Assembly: GCF_000226955.1 (NCBI RefSeq)
Contig: NZ_AGFU01000002.1
Location: 104,408 to 168,407, forward strand
Source of the DNA: Sphingomonas elodea ATCC 31461
Lineage (GTDB): Bacteria > Pseudomonadota > Alphaproteobacteria > Sphingomonadales > Sphingomonadaceae
Reading direction: 5' to 3'
DNA: 64,000 nt
The notes beneath the pieces are model-generated. The model did not search any database, was not told the origin of the DNA, and saw only the letters and a list, made by a program, of their open reading frames with translations. The position numbers were made by a program, and so were the translations under genes. Every line of letters starts with the position of its first letter. Within the stretch, counting starts at the first letter, position 1. Positions 35,757 through 46,637 of the stretch are shown piece after piece.

Positions 35757-37766
35757 ATGCTCGGTAAGCTCTCCTGGTCCGCAATACCGTTCAGCCAGCC
35801 GATCCCGCTGATCGCGGCGGGCGGCGTGGGACTGGCGCTGTTCGCCGTGCTCGGCTGGATCACGGTGAAGGGCCATTGGCCGTATCTGTGGAAGGAGTGG
35901 ATCACCTCGGCCGATCACAAGCGGATCGGGGTGATGTACGTGCTGCTCGGTCTCGTCATGCTGCTGCGCGGCTTTGTCGACGCGATCATGATGCGCACCC
36001 AGCAGGCGAGCGCGATCGGCCATGCCCAGGGCTATCTGCCGCCCGAGCATTACGACCAGATCTTCTCCGCGCACGGCACGATCATGATCTTCTTCGGCGC
36101 GATGCCGGTGATCATCGGGCTGATGAACTTCGTCGTGCCGCTCCAGCTCGGCGTGCGCGACGTGGCCTTCCCGACGCTCAACTCGACCAGCTTCTGGCTG
36201 ACCGCCGCGGGCGCGCTGCTGGTCAACATGAGCCTGGTGATCGGCGAGTTTGCCCGCACCGGCTGGCTGCCCTATGCGCCCTTGAGCGAGACGACCTACT
36301 CGCCGGGCGTCGGCGTCGATTACTATGTCTGGGCGATCCAGATATCGGGCGTGGGCACGCTGATGTCCGGCATCAACCTTGTGACGACGATCCTCAAGCT
36401 GCGCGCGCCGGGCATGGGTTATCTGCGGATGCCGATGTTCTGCTGGACCGCGCTCGGCGCCAACATGCTGATCGTCGCGGCCTTCCCGATCCTGACCGCC
36501 ACGCTCGCGATGCTGACGCTCGACCGGTATCTCGGCTTCCATTTCTTCACGAATGAAGCCGGCGGCAACATGATGATGTTCGTGAACCTCATCTGGGCCT
36601 GGGGGCATCCGGAGGTCTATATCCTCATCCTGCCGGCCTTCGGCATCTTCTCCGAGATCTTCTCCACCTTCTCGTCCAAGCCGCTGTTCGGCTATCGATC
36701 GATGGTCGCGGCGACGCTGTTCATCGTCGTCGTCTCTTTCACGGTGTGGCTGCACCATTTCTTCACGATGGGGGCGGGCGGGGACGTCAACGCCGCCTTC
36801 GGCATCGCCACGAGCATCATCGCGGTGGGCACCGGCGTGAAGATCTACAACTGGCTGTTCACCATGGTTGGCGGCCGGCTGCGCTTCCCCACGCCGATGC
36901 TGTGGTCGCTCGCCTTCATGATGACCTTTGTGATCGGCGGCATGACCGGGGTGCTGCTTGCCGTGCCCCCGGCCGACTTCATGCTGCACAATTCGATGTT
37001 CCTGGTCGCGCACTTCCACAACGTCATCAACTCGGGCGTTGTCTTCGGCGCGTTCGCGGGGATCACCTATTGGTTCCCCAAGGCGTTCGGCTTCCGGCTC
37101 GACGAGTATTGGGGGAAGATGGCCTTCTGTCTGACGCTCGCCGGCTTCCTGATCGTGTTCGGTGCGCTCTACGTGCTGGGGCTGGAGGGCATGACCCGGC
37201 GCCTCCAGCATATCGATTTCACCGAATGGGCGCCGTGGCTCTATGTCTCGGTGGCGGGGATCGGGGTGATGATCCTCGGCGTCGCCTCGCAGATCGTCCA
37301 GATCGTCGTCAGCATCCGCAATCGCGAGGCGCTCCGCGACGAGACCGGCGATCCCTGGGACGGTCGCTCGCTCGAATGGGCGACCTCGTCCCCGCCGCCG
37401 GCGTTCAACTTCGCGGTGCTGCCGAAGGTGCACGGCGAGGAGCCCTATTGGACGATCAAGCGCCAGGCGATCGAAAGCCAGGGCCTTGCCGACGAGCCAC
37501 CGTACGAGGCGATCGAGATGCCGCGCAACAGCGCGACCGGCGTCGTCACCGCCTTCTTCGCCACGCTGATCGGCTTTTCGATGATCTGGATGATCTGGTG
37601 GCTGGCGGCGCTCGGATTCGTCGGTGCCTATGCGACCTTCGTCGTCTTCGCCTGGCGGGACGAGGAGGAGAAGGAGATCCCCGCCGAGGAGGTCGCCCGG
37701 ATCGACCGCGCCCGCCGCGCCGCGCGGAGCAAATGGCTCGAGGAAAACCGGGAGCAGCCGGCATGA
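35757..37766 (+). CDS. cyoB: cytochrome o ubiquinol oxidase subunit I
   Basis: A 669-residue heme-copper subunit, colinear with E. coli CyoB. All key residues fall at the E. coli numbers: ubiquinone-site Arg71, Asp75, His98 and Gln101; heme ligands His106, His419 and His421; CuB ligands His284, His333 and His334 with Tyr288; D-channel Asp135 and Glu286; K-channel Lys362. It reduces O2 to water at the inner membrane and pumps protons. The ATG is 2 bases after the cyoA stop; the 3' end overlaps cyoC by 4 bases. Confidence 0.97.
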   Translation: MLGKLSWSAIPFSQPIPLIAAGGVGLALFAVLGWITVKGHWPYLWKEWITSADHKRIGVMYVLLGLVMLLRGFVDAIMMRTQQASAIGHAQGYLPPEHYDQIFSAHGTIMIFFGAMPVIIGLMNFVVPLQLGVRDVAFPTLNSTSFWLTAAGALLVNMSLVIGEFARTGWLPYAPLSETTYSPGVGVDYYVWAIQISGVGTLMSGINLVTTILKLRAPGMGYLRMPMFCWTALGANMLIVAAFPILTATLAMLTLDRYLGFHFFTNEAGGNMMMFVNLIWAWGHPEVYILILPAFGIFSEIFSTFSSKPLFGYRSMVAATLFIVVVSFTVWLHHFFTMGAGGDVNAAFGIATSIIAVGTGVKIYNWLFTMVGGRLRFPTPMLWSLAFMMTFVIGGMTGVLLAVPPADFMLHNSMFLVAHFHNVINSGVVFGAFAGITYWFPKAFGFRLDEYWGKMAFCLTLAGFLIVFGALYVLGLEGMTRRLQHIDFTEWAPWLYVSVAGIGVMILGVASQIVQIVVSIRNREALRDETGDPWDGRSLEWATSSPPPAFNFAVLPKVHGEEPYWTIKRQAIESQGLADEPPYEAIEMPRNSATGVVTAFFATLIGFSMIWMIWWLAALGFVGAYATFVVFAWRDEEEKEIPAEEVARIDRARRAARSKWLEENREQPA

Positions 37767-38410
37767 CGGCACATGCGCAGGATCCCTATCGCATCGGCCG
37801 GGGCGGCGGCGCGGACAGCACCACCGGGCGCGGCGAGGGCGGCCCGGCGAGCAAGCGCACCACCGTGGGCTATGGCTTCTGGATCTACCTGCTCAGCGAC
37901 ATCATCCTCTTCTCGGGCTTCTTCGCCGCCTATGCCGTGCTCGCCAGGCAGACCGCCGGCGGCCCCTCCTCGCACGACCTGTTCGGCCAGGAGCGGGTGG
38001 CGATCGAAACCGCCGCGCTGCTGCTGTCCAGCTTCACCTGCGGCCTCGCGGGCGTGGCGGCCGAGAAGCGCAAGCTGGTCCCCGCGCTGGCCTGGCTGCT
38101 CGCCACCGGCGTGCTCGGCGCGGTGTTCCTGGGCCTCGAGCTGATCGAGTTCGCCGAGATGATCGGCATGGGGGCGGGGCCACAACGCAGTGCCTTCCTC
38201 TCCGCCTTTTTCGGCCTGGTCGGCTTGCACGGCCTGCACATCGCGGTGGGGTTGCTCTGGCTCGGCACGATGATGGCGCAGCTCTGGGTGAAGGGCTTCC
38301 GGCCGCAGGTGCTGCGGCGTCTGATGTGCTTCACCCTGTTCTGGCACGCGCTCGACATCGTCTGGGTCGGCATCTTCACCATGGTCTATCTGATGGGAGT
38401 GGCGCCATGA
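37763..38410 (+). CDS. cyoC: cytochrome o ubiquinol oxidase subunit III
   Basis: 215 residues with five membrane helices, the CyoC layout. A polar 35-residue N-terminus precedes [17 protein letters not shown], then [19 protein letters not shown] and the C-terminal [17 protein letters not shown]. The subunit stabilises the oxidase core. The ATGA overlap with cyoB at the start and with cyoD at the end shows tight coupling. Confidence 0.95.
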   Translation: MTAHAQDPYRIGRGGGADSTTGRGEGGPASKRTTVGYGFWIYLLSDIILFSGFFAAYAVLARQTAGGPSSHDLFGQERVAIETAALLLSSFTCGLAGVAAEKRKLVPALAWLLATGVLGAVFLGLELIEFAEMIGMGAGPQRSAFLSAFFGLVGLHGLHIAVGLLWLGTMMAQLWVKGFRPQVLRRLMCFTLFWHALDIVWVGIFTMVYLMGVAP

Positions 38411-38769
38411 GCGAACGCGACATCGACCCGGCCGATACCGCGCCCGGCGACGAAGCGGCGGAAGGCGAGGCGTTTGCCGGCGGCATCGCCAGCTACGCGG
38501 TCGGGCTCGGCCTTGCCGCGCTGTTGACCGCCGCCGCCTTCGCGATCGTCAACCTGCCGCTGGTCTGGCGACCGGCCATTCCCATGGCCCTGGTCGTGCT
38601 CGCCATCGCGCAGATGGGCGTCCACCTCGTTTTCTTCCTTCACGTGTCGAGCGGGCCGGACAATACCAACAATGCGCTGGCGCTCGCCTTCGGCACGCTG
38701 GTGGTGCTGCTGCTGATCGGCGGATCGGTGTGGATCCTCGGCCATCTCGATCATGCGATGATGCGATGA
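38407..38769 (+). CDS. cyoD: cytochrome o ubiquinol oxidase subunit IV
   Basis: 120 residues, three membrane helices, with an acidic N-terminus and the family pattern QMGVHLVFFLHVSSGPDN before the last helix. CyoD assists assembly of the CuB site in subunit I. It begins inside the cyoC stop. No cyoE (heme O synthase) follows; it must be elsewhere. Confidence 0.93.
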   Translation: MSERDIDPADTAPGDEAAEGEAFAGGIASYAVGLGLAALLTAAAFAIVNLPLVWRPAIPMALVVLAIAQMGVHLVFFLHVSSGPDNTNNALALAFGTLVVLLLIGGSVWILGHLDHAMMR

Positions 38770-38792
38770 TGCCGATGGGGTGGCAGATGCAC

Positions 38793-38813
38793 GGCTTCCC
38801 GTGAGGGAAAGCC
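38793..38813 (+). terminator. weak hairpin after the cyo operon
   Basis: GGCTTCCC (38793-38800) can pair with GGGAAAGCC (38805-38813) with one bulge and a GTGA loop. No U-run follows, so it is at most a weak or factor-assisted end of the cyo transcript. Confidence 0.3.
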
Positions 38814-38868
38814 ACAGTTGACGGGGGCCGCGCGCGGGGCGCAGCATCGCCGCACAACGGAGTCGCCC

Positions 38869-39822
38869 ATGCCCGCCCAGTTGCCGCGCCATGCCGATAT
38901 CGTGCTGGATACCGTCCGCTCGCCGAGCAGCGCGGCCGTGTCGCCGCTCGCTGCCTCGTGGTGTCGGTCGGCGCTGCACCACCAGCTCGATCCGGAAACG
39001 GGCAACCGCGAACGCATCGACGGTGCCGCGCTGGCCGAGCGGCGGACGCAGCATCAGCCGCTGCTGGCGGTGGCCGCGCCGGTGCTCGACGAGATGTTCC
39101 GCACCGTCGGCCGCAGCGGCTGCGGCGTCGTGCTGAGCGATGCCGAGGGCGTGATCCTGGAGACGCGCGCCGGCCCCGGCGACGTCGATGCCTTCGCCCG
39201 CGCCGGACTGGTCGAGGGCGCGCGCTGGGGCGAGGCGGAGGAGGGCACCAACGGCATCGGCACCTGCCTGTTCGAGGATCAGCCGGTGATCATTCACCGC
39301 GACCAGCATTTCGCCAGTCGCAACATCGGGATCAGCTGCATGGATGCCCCGGTCCATGATCCGGAAGGCCGGCTGGTCGCCGCGCTCGACGTATCGAGCT
39401 GCCGCGCGGACCATGGCCCGGCGATGGCGGAGATGATCGCCTCGTTGGTGCGCGACGCCGCCCGCCGGATCGAGCGCGACTATTTCTGCCGCCACTTCGC
39501 CGACCGCCGCATCCTGTTCCTCGCCGAGGAAGCGGCGACGGGCACCGCGCTGCTCGCGGTCGACCGGGACGATCTGGTGGTGGGCGCCAGCCGGGGTGCG
39601 AGGCTCCGGCTGGGGCTGGGTGCGCGCGCGCTCGTCACCCCGCAGCCGCTCGAATCGCTGCTGGGCGAGGGCGCCGCGCCCTCGTTCGACGATGCGGATC
39701 GCGCGGTGCTGCGCCAGGCGCTGGCCCGCGCCGGCGGCAATGCGAGCGCGGCCGCGCGCATGCTCGGCATTGGCCGGGCAACCTTGTACCGGCGGCTGAG
39801 CAAGGCCGGCATCCGCCACTGA
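38869..39822 (+). CDS. GAF-type activator with Fis-family DNA-binding domain (AcoR-like, no AAA+ domain)
   Basis: 317 residues. The N-terminal region (about 20-180) resembles the GAF sensor of AcoR-type regulators (SWCRSALHHQLDPE, then EEGTNGIGTCLFEDQPV and HFASRNIGISCMDAPVHD), and the last 50 residues are a Fis-type helix-turn-helix, ALARAGGNASAAARMLGIG. The central sigma-54 AAA+ domain of AcoR is absent, so it should not act as a sigma-54 activator. ACGGAG lies before the ATG. It is immediately upstream of the aldehyde dehydrogenase gene it probably controls. Confidence 0.85.
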   Translation: MPAQLPRHADIVLDTVRSPSSAAVSPLAASWCRSALHHQLDPETGNRERIDGAALAERRTQHQPLLAVAAPVLDEMFRTVGRSGCGVVLSDAEGVILETRAGPGDVDAFARAGLVEGARWGEAEEGTNGIGTCLFEDQPVIIHRDQHFASRNIGISCMDAPVHDPEGRLVAALDVSSCRADHGPAMAEMIASLVRDAARRIERDYFCRHFADRRILFLAEEAATGTALLAVDRDDLVVGASRGARLRLGLGARALVTPQPLESLLGEGAAPSFDDADRAVLRQALARAGGNASAAARMLGIGRATLYRRLSKAGIRH

Positions 39823-39828
39823 GCGCCG

Positions 39829-39850
39829 CCTGTCTCACAATCGAGACAGG
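39829..39850. promoter_or_regulatory. perfect palindrome, candidate operator of the AcoR-like regulator
   Basis: CCTGTCTC (39829-39836) and GAGACAGG (39843-39850) are a perfect 8-bp inverted repeat with a 6-base spacer. It lies 6 bases after the regulator stop and 108 bases before the aldehyde dehydrogenase start. TGTC/GACA half-sites fit Fis-type regulators. No U-run follows, which argues against a terminator. Confidence 0.55.
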
Positions 39851-39957
39851 TCCACCGATCCTGTCGGCCGTTCCCCTTCCGGGTCGCGGCCCGAAGGCGC
39901 ATCCTCCGCCCCGACGCCGAGAACGGCGCTGACATCTAGGCAAGAGGATCCAGGCAG

Positions 39958-41481
<1,524 letters not shown>

Positions 41482-41490
41482 TCTACCGGA

Positions 41491-41518
41491 TTCCCGCGCC
41501 GGCAGCCCGGCGCGGGGA
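41491..41518. terminator. hairpin between convergent aldehyde dehydrogenase and DUF3667 genes
   Basis: A perfect 10-bp stem, CCCGCGCCGG (41493-41502) with CCGGCGCGGG (41507-41516), loop CAGC, extended by T-A and T-G pairs. It sits in the 37-base gap between two convergent stops and is likely to stop both. No U-run is present on either strand. Confidence 0.45.
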
Positions 41519-42592
41519 TCAGCCCATGATGCCCAGCAGGCCGAGGATCAGCAGGAACAGTGCGGCGATGATGAGGATGAACCACAGCAACAGGCTGGTC
41601 CGGAAGATCGCGGAACGCCATCCCAATCCATAGGCCTGCTTCAACTGCCGGCACATATGCACCGGCGGGACAAAGGTCGCGAGCGTGCCCAGGACGCCGG
41701 GGGATACATGCACGGCGCTCAGCAGGGTGATGACGATGAAAAACAGCGACATCGCCGCAATGGAGTAGGTGACGAACACCGCGTGGTCATACAGCTTGTA
41801 CTGCCGCTTCCAGAAGAACAGTAGCCACACGAACGGCAGCGACAGCGGGATCAGCAACCACGAGAACTTGTAGACGCTCGACTGGAGTTTGTAGAGCATC
41901 AGTGCAGGATTCTTCTGCCACTTTTCGATGCCGTGATCGAGCGTGTGCCAGCCAGTGTGCACTTCCTTGATCTCGTCGCTATCGTCGCGCATCACGGCGG
42001 GCATCTGGGCGATGGCGGCCTTGAACCCGGCGATGTCGCGGTCGGCCTTGGCGATCTCTTTCTGGAGATCGGCGCGATCCGGATCGCCCGCGTCCAGCTT
42101 GGCGAGCTTGGCCGCCTTGCTGCTGCGGGTGGCTTCCGTCTTGGCGATCGAATGCTGGAGCGCGACCGTCGGCTTCATGCTGTTGGTGTCCAGATCGGTC
42201 GGCGTCGAGATGCCGAGGATCTGGAAGATCGCGAACATCGTGAAGATCGAAAACAGGAACATCGCCATCGGCGAGACGAAACGCGCGCGCTCGCCCGCGA
42301 TATAGCGGCGGGTGAGGTCGCCCGGCCGCCAGGCGAGCAGCGGCAGGGTGCGCCACATCTTGCCCTCGAAATGCGCGACGCCGTGGAGCAGCTCGTGCCC
42401 GATCGCGCCCAGCGAGCGGTGGACGTGCCCCGATTGCCCGCATTGGTGGCAATGCGAACCGATCAGCGCCGTGCCGCAGTTCAGGCAGATCGTGCCATGC
42501 CCATGCCCATGGCCCTCGCCGGCATGCGGCTCCGCCGCACGGCCGAGCAGGCCCCCCATCACCAGTTCGCCGGCTGCGTCGAATTCCCCCAT
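41519..42592 (-). CDS. DUF3667 membrane protein
   Basis: 357 residues. A His/Gly-rich N-terminus (HAGEGHGHGHG) precedes a zinc ribbon (CLNCG and CHQCG pairs), then the DUF3667 block LAWRPGDLTRRYIAGERARFVSPM leading to membrane helices. A charged helical loop lies near 140-200, and about four further helices follow to the C-terminus. DUF3667 proteins have no established role. The gene is alone on its strand, convergent with the dehydrogenase and divergent from proA. Confidence 0.8.
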   Translation of the reverse strand: MGEFDAAGELVMGGLLGRAAEPHAGEGHGHGHGTICLNCGTALIGSHCHQCGQSGHVHRSLGAIGHELLHGVAHFEGKMWRTLPLLAWRPGDLTRRYIAGERARFVSPMAMFLFSIFTMFAIFQILGISTPTDLDTNSMKPTVALQHSIAKTEATRSSKAAKLAKLDAGDPDRADLQKEIAKADRDIAGFKAAIAQMPAVMRDDSDEIKEVHTGWHTLDHGIEKWQKNPALMLYKLQSSVYKFSWLLIPLSLPFVWLLFFWKRQYKLYDHAVFVTYSIAAMSLFFIVITLLSAVHVSPGVLGTLATFVPPVHMCRQLKQAYGLGWRSAIFRTSLLLWFILIIAALFLLILGLLGIMG

Positions 42593-42640
42593 GGGACCTG
42601 AGGCTACCAGCTTCCGGCACTTCGTGCTAGCGACCGCAGC

Positions 42641-43909
42641 ATGGCAGACATCGACACGCTCGACACCCAGATGCTGATCGCCGACATGGGCCGCCGCGCC
42701 CGTGCCGCCGCCACGGTGCTGGCGGCGATGCCAAGCCCGGCCAAGGCCGCCGCCCTCCGCGCCGCTGCTGGCGCGATCCGCGCGGCGGAAGCCGCGATCC
42801 TCGCCGCCAATGCCGAGGACATGGCGGCCGGCGCGGCCAACGGCCTGTCCGGCGCGATGCTCGACCGACTGCTGCTCGATGCCAAGCGGATCGACGGCAT
42901 GGCGGCCGGGATCGAAGCCGTCGCCGGGCTGGACGATCCGGTCGGCAGCGTCATCGACGAACGCAGCCGCCCCAATGGCCTGATACTCAAGCGCGTGCGC
43001 GTGCCGATCGGGGTGATCGGCATCATCTACGAGAGCCGCCCCAACGTGACGGCGGACGCCGGCGCGCTCTGTCTGATGTCGGGCAATGCGGCGATCTTGC
43101 GCGGCGGATCGGAGGCGATCCGGAGCAACCGCGCGATCCATGCCGCCTTGGTGCAGGGCCTGGTCGCGGCCGGCGCGCCCGCCGATGCGATCCAGCTGGT
43201 GCCGATCACCGACCGCGCCGCGGTGGGCGCGATGCTCACCGCCGAGGGGCTGATCGACATGGTCGTGCCGCGCGGCGGCAAGGGGCTGGTCGCGCGCGTC
43301 CAGGCCGAGGCGCGGGTGCCGGTGCTCGCCCATCTCGACGGCATCAACCATACCTATGTCGACCGTGCCGCCGACCCGGCGATGGCGGAGCGCCTCGCGG
43401 TCAATGCCAAGATGCGCCGCACGGGTATCTGCGGATCGACCGAGACGCTGCTGATCGACCGCGGCTTCGCCGATCCCGGGCCGATCCTTGCGGCGCTGGC
43501 GGAGGCCGGCTGCGAACTGCGCGGCGACGCCCAGGTGCAGGCGCTCGACGCCCGCGTGCAGCCGGTGGCCGACGAAGACTGGGACACCGAGTATCTCGAT
43601 GCGATTCTCTCGGTGAAGCTGGTCGATGGTGTCGAGGAAGCGATGGCCCATATCGCCGCGCACAGCTCGCACCACACCGATGCGATCCTGACCGAGGATG
43701 CCGACACCGCGTCGCGCTTCCTCAACGGCGTCGACAGCGCGATCGTGATGTGGAACGCCTCCACCCAGTTCGCCGATGGCGGCGAGTTCGGCCTCGGGGC
43801 GGAGATCGGCATCTCCACCGGTCGCCTGCACGCGCGCGGGCCGGTCGCGCTGGAGGGGCTCACCACCTACAAGTGGCTGGTGCTCGGCACCGGCCAGGCG
43901 CGGCCTTGA
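42641..43909 (+). CDS. proA: gamma-glutamyl phosphate reductase
   Basis: 422 residues, the second proline-synthesis enzyme, reducing glutamyl 5-phosphate to the semialdehyde with NADPH. It has [20 protein letters not shown], the [12 protein letters not shown] segment, and [13 protein letters not shown] with the catalytic cysteine, and ends [20 protein letters not shown]. proB is not adjacent. It leads the chain proA-nadD-rsfS-rlmH on this strand. Confidence 0.96.
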   Translation: MADIDTLDTQMLIADMGRRARAAATVLAAMPSPAKAAALRAAAGAIRAAEAAILAANAEDMAAGAANGLSGAMLDRLLLDAKRIDGMAAGIEAVAGLDDPVGSVIDERSRPNGLILKRVRVPIGVIGIIYESRPNVTADAGALCLMSGNAAILRGGSEAIRSNRAIHAALVQGLVAAGAPADAIQLVPITDRAAVGAMLTAEGLIDMVVPRGGKGLVARVQAEARVPVLAHLDGINHTYVDRAADPAMAERLAVNAKMRRTGICGSTETLLIDRGFADPGPILAALAEAGCELRGDAQVQALDARVQPVADEDWDTEYLDAILSVKLVDGVEEAMAHIAAHSSHHTDAILTEDADTASRFLNGVDSAIVMWNASTQFADGGEFGLGAEIGISTGRLHARGPVALEGLTTYKWLVLGTGQARP

Positions 43910-43925
43910 GCCTCTCCCTCCACCC

Positions 43926-44585
43926 TTGAAGCGAATCGGTCTTCTCGGCGGGTCGTTCAATCCGGCGCATCGCGGGCATCGGCGACTATCGCTCCATGCC
44001 CTGCGCGCGCTCGATCTGGACGAAGTGTGGTGGATGGTCTCGCCCGGCAACCCGCTGAAGGACAAGGCGGGCATGGCGCCGTTCCAGGCGCGACTCGCCT
44101 CGGCGCGGGCGATGGCACGACACGCGCCGATCCGGCCGACCGCGATCGAGAAGAAGCTCAAGACCCGCTACACCGCCGACACGCTGACCAAGCTGCCCCG
44201 GCTCTACCCGAATCACCGCTTCCTCTGGCTGATGGGGGCGGACAATCTGGCGCAGTTTCATCGCTGGGAACGGTGGCGCCACATCGCCCGTCAGGTTCCG
44301 ATTGCGGTTATCGCGCGTCCGGGGTATGATAGGGGGGCCCATGCAAGTCCTGCAATGGGTTGGCTGCGGCGCGCTGTGCGGCCCGCAGGCCAGGCGAAAC
44401 ATTGGACGCGATGGAGATTGCCGGCACTCGTGCTGTTGCGCTTCCGCCCCGATCCGACGTCGGCAACACGCCTTCGGGCTGCCGATCCCGCCTGGCACCG
44501 GCGATTCCTCGGGTCTTCTCCGCAGTTGGAACAGGAGAGCCCGGCGCCGTCTCCACTCACTTCGCACACACCGTCGCTAGACTAG
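43926..44585 (+). CDS. nadD: nicotinate-nucleotide adenylyltransferase
   Basis: 219 residues. It makes deamido-NAD from nicotinate mononucleotide and ATP. Motifs: LLGGSFNPAHRGHRRLS (nucleotidyltransferase HxGH as HRGH), WLMGADNLAQFHRW in the middle, and DPTSATRLR near the C-terminus (ISSTxxR motif). No ATG lies in the right place; the start is TTG at 43926, giving LKRIGLLGG, the expected N-terminus. The C-terminal 25 residues are low-complexity. It is followed by rsfS, as in many bacteria. Confidence 0.88.
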   Translation: MKRIGLLGGSFNPAHRGHRRLSLHALRALDLDEVWWMVSPGNPLKDKAGMAPFQARLASARAMARHAPIRPTAIEKKLKTRYTADTLTKLPRLYPNHRFLWLMGADNLAQFHRWERWRHIARQVPIAVIARPGYDRGAHASPAMGWLRRAVRPAGQAKHWTRWRLPALVLLRFRPDPTSATRLRAADPAWHRRFLGSSPQLEQESPAPSPLTSHTPSLD

Positions 44586-44593
44586 GAGCAACC

Positions 44594-44965
44594 TTGGCCA
44601 CTTCCCCCAATATGCAGCGTTCGAACGACGCCGACAGCGTCGAAGCGCTGCATAGGCTCGTGCTCACCTCGCTGGAGGATGACCAGGCGGTGGAAACCGT
44701 CTCGATCCCGCTCGCCGGCAAGAGCAGCATCGCCGATTACATGGTGATCGCATCGGGCCGCTCGACCCGACAGGTCGCCTCGATGGCGATGAAGCTGGCG
44801 GACAAGCTCAAGGCCGAGCAGGGCCGCACGCCCCGCATCGAAGGCCTGCCGACCGCCGACTGGGTGCTGATCGACGCGGGCGACGTGATCGTCCATCTGT
44901 TCCGCCCGGAAGTGCGCAGCTTCTACAATCTCGAGCGGATGTGGTCGTTCGAGGGCCAGGCCTGA
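44594..44965 (+). CDS. rsfS: ribosome silencing factor
   Basis: 123 residues from TTG at 44594, or 117 from the ATG six codons later; TTG is preferred because AGGAG (44584-44588) is 5 bases before it and 23 before the ATG. Family marks: LEDDQAVETVSIPLAGKSSIADYMVIASGRS begins the core (cut), then the EGLPTADWVLIDAGDVIVHLF segment and FYNLERMW. RsfS binds uL14 on the 50S subunit and blocks subunit joining in slow growth. It lies between nadD and rlmH, the common order. Confidence 0.92.
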   Translation: MATSPNMQRSNDADSVEALHRLVLTSLEDDQAVETVSIPLAGKSSIADYMVIASGRSTRQVASMAMKLADKLKAEQGRTPRIEGLPTADWVLIDAGDVIVHLFRPEVRSFYNLERMWSFEGQA

Positions 44966-44989
44966 TCTGATCCCGAAGGTCCGCGCGCA

Positions 44990-45412
44990 ATGCTGCTGCA
45001 CATCGTCGCGCGCGGCCGGATCGGGCGCAGTCCCGAGGCCGAACTGGTCGACCGCTATCTGAAGCGCGTCACCTGGGGTACGCGGGTCACCGAACTGCCC
45101 GACACCGGCGGCAAGATGCCTGTGCTGGCGCCCGGCACCCGCGTGGTGATGCTGGACGAACTCGGCGAGAACCTGCCCTCGAAGACGTTCGCCACCCGGC
45201 TCGGCGCATGGCGCGACGACGGGGTGCGCGAGACGCGCTTCCTGATCGGCGCCGCCGACGGCTTCGACGATGCCGCGCGCGCCGAGGCGGACATGCTGCT
45301 CAGCTTCGGCAAGGCGACCTGGCCGCACATGATGGCCCGCGCGATGCTCGCCGAGCAGCTCTGGCGCGCGGTTTCGATCCTCGCCAACCACCCCTATCAT
45401 CGCGAAGGCTGA
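44990..45412 (+). CDS. rlmH: 23S rRNA pseudouridine-1915 N3-methyltransferase
   Basis: A 140-residue SPOUT methyltransferase acting on the 70S ribosome. Visible: the start LLHIVARGRIGRSPEAELVD, the trefoil-knot region MLDELGENLPS with FLIGAADGF, and the C-terminal SFGKATWPHMMARAMLAEQL with HPYHREG. Length and motif order are normal. Its stop overlaps the start of the next gene by one base (TGATG). Confidence 0.95.
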   Translation: MLLHIVARGRIGRSPEAELVDRYLKRVTWGTRVTELPDTGGKMPVLAPGTRVVMLDELGENLPSKTFATRLGAWRDDGVRETRFLIGAADGFDDAARAEADMLLSFGKATWPHMMARAMLAEQLWRAVSILANHPYHREG

Positions 45413-46572
45413 TGGGTCCCGGCCGCAGCCTCGGGATCGCGGCGGCGCTGATCGCGATCACCGCCACGGGGTTGCTCGCCCAGCCCCGGCCCGACGCCAC
45501 CCAGCAGACGGCCCGTACCGCAATCGAGGCCAGTGCCGCCGCGAAAGCCGCCGAGGCACGCGCGGCGGAACTCGATCGTGCCGCCGCCTCCGAGCGGGAC
45601 GGCGAGGCCCGCGCGCGCGCCGAACAGGCGGCCGCGGCCCAGCGGATCAAGGCCGCCGAAGCCGAACAGGCGGCCGCCGAAGCGCGGCTGGCGTTGCTCG
45701 ATCGGCTGCTCGCCCGTCAGCGCGTCGCCTTCGCGGAGCGGCAGCGCCCGGCGCTGGAGCTGGTCGCGGCGCTGCAGGCGATGGCGCGGCGACCGGCGGT
45801 GCTCGCGCTCGCCCAGCCGGGATCGGCGCAGGATCTGGTCCATGTCCGTGCGACCTTGGCCAGCCTGCTTCCCGCCATCGAGGCGCGCAGCGCCGGGGTT
45901 CGGGCGGATCTTGCCCGGTCGCGCGCCCTGCGGACCGCGACGGCCGGGGCGGTGGCCGATCTGAAGAAACGCCGCGAGGAGCTTGAAGCCCGGCGGCTGG
46001 CGGCGCTTCAGCTCGAATCCGAGCATCACCTGGCGGCCGTGGCGCTGGGCCGGGATGCGCTGGTCGCCTCCGATCGTGCGCTCGCGCTGGGCGAAAAGGC
46101 ACGGGAACTGGCGGCGGACGCGGATCGCGGGCAAAGCGCCGCCTATGTGCGGTCCGACCTGCTCCCCTTGGCCGGGCCCCTGCCGCGCCCCGGCACGGCT
46201 GCCGCCCCGCCTGCCGGCCCCGCCCCCTATCGTCTGCCGCTCCAAGGCCGGCTCGTCACCGGCTTCGGCGAACTGTCGCCGGCCGGCGTCCGGGCGCGCG
46301 GGCTGACCTTCGAGGCGACGCCAGGAACGCCGGTCATCGCTCCCGCGCCGGGCACGATCGCCTATGCCGCGCCCTTTGCCGGCTATGGTCAGGTGGTGAT
46401 CGTCGACCATGGCAAGGGCTGGACCAGTCTGCTCGCGGGCCTCGCCACGCTGACCGTTCGCCCGGGTGCGACGGTGGCGCAAGGGGCGCCGCTCGGCACG
46501 GGCAGCGGGCGCGTCACGGTCGAACTTCGCCGGCGCGGGCAGCCACTGGACCTGACCCAATTGCTCGACTGA
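45412..46572 (+). CDS. EnvC-like murein hydrolase activator (degenerate M23 domain)
   Basis: 386 residues. A signal peptide (about 1-24) is followed by a long Ala/Glu/Arg-rich coiled coil (about 30-250) and a C-terminal LytM/M23 fold (about 275-385) with TPVIAPAPGTIAYAAPFAGYGQVVIV-type strands. The zinc ligands are missing: the HxxxD position reads RARGLTFEA, and the HxH position reads VTVELRRRG. Such degenerate LytM factors, like EnvC, do not cut peptidoglycan but activate amidases at the septum. It precedes ctpA, a frequent neighbour. Confidence 0.82.
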   Translation: MGPGRSLGIAAALIAITATGLLAQPRPDATQQTARTAIEASAAAKAAEARAAELDRAAASERDGEARARAEQAAAAQRIKAAEAEQAAAEARLALLDRLLARQRVAFAERQRPALELVAALQAMARRPAVLALAQPGSAQDLVHVRATLASLLPAIEARSAGVRADLARSRALRTATAGAVADLKKRREELEARRLAALQLESEHHLAAVALGRDALVASDRALALGEKARELAADADRGQSAAYVRSDLLPLAGPLPRPGTAAAPPAGPAPYRLPLQGRLVTGFGELSPAGVRARGLTFEATPGTPVIAPAPGTIAYAAPFAGYGQVVIVDHGKGWTSLLAGLATLTVRPGATVAQGAPLGTGSGRVTVELRRRGQPLDLTQLLD

Positions 46573-46637
46573 CACTGCGTGCAAATCCGGCTATCCTCGC
46601 CTACATTAGCAAGGTCGCCCTTCCGGAAAGTCTCTTG

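Noticed and set aside
39851-39957. Sigma-54 promoter before the aldehyde dehydrogenase
   Set aside because: No GG-N10-GC core is visible, and the neighbouring regulator lacks the AAA+ domain such a promoter would need.
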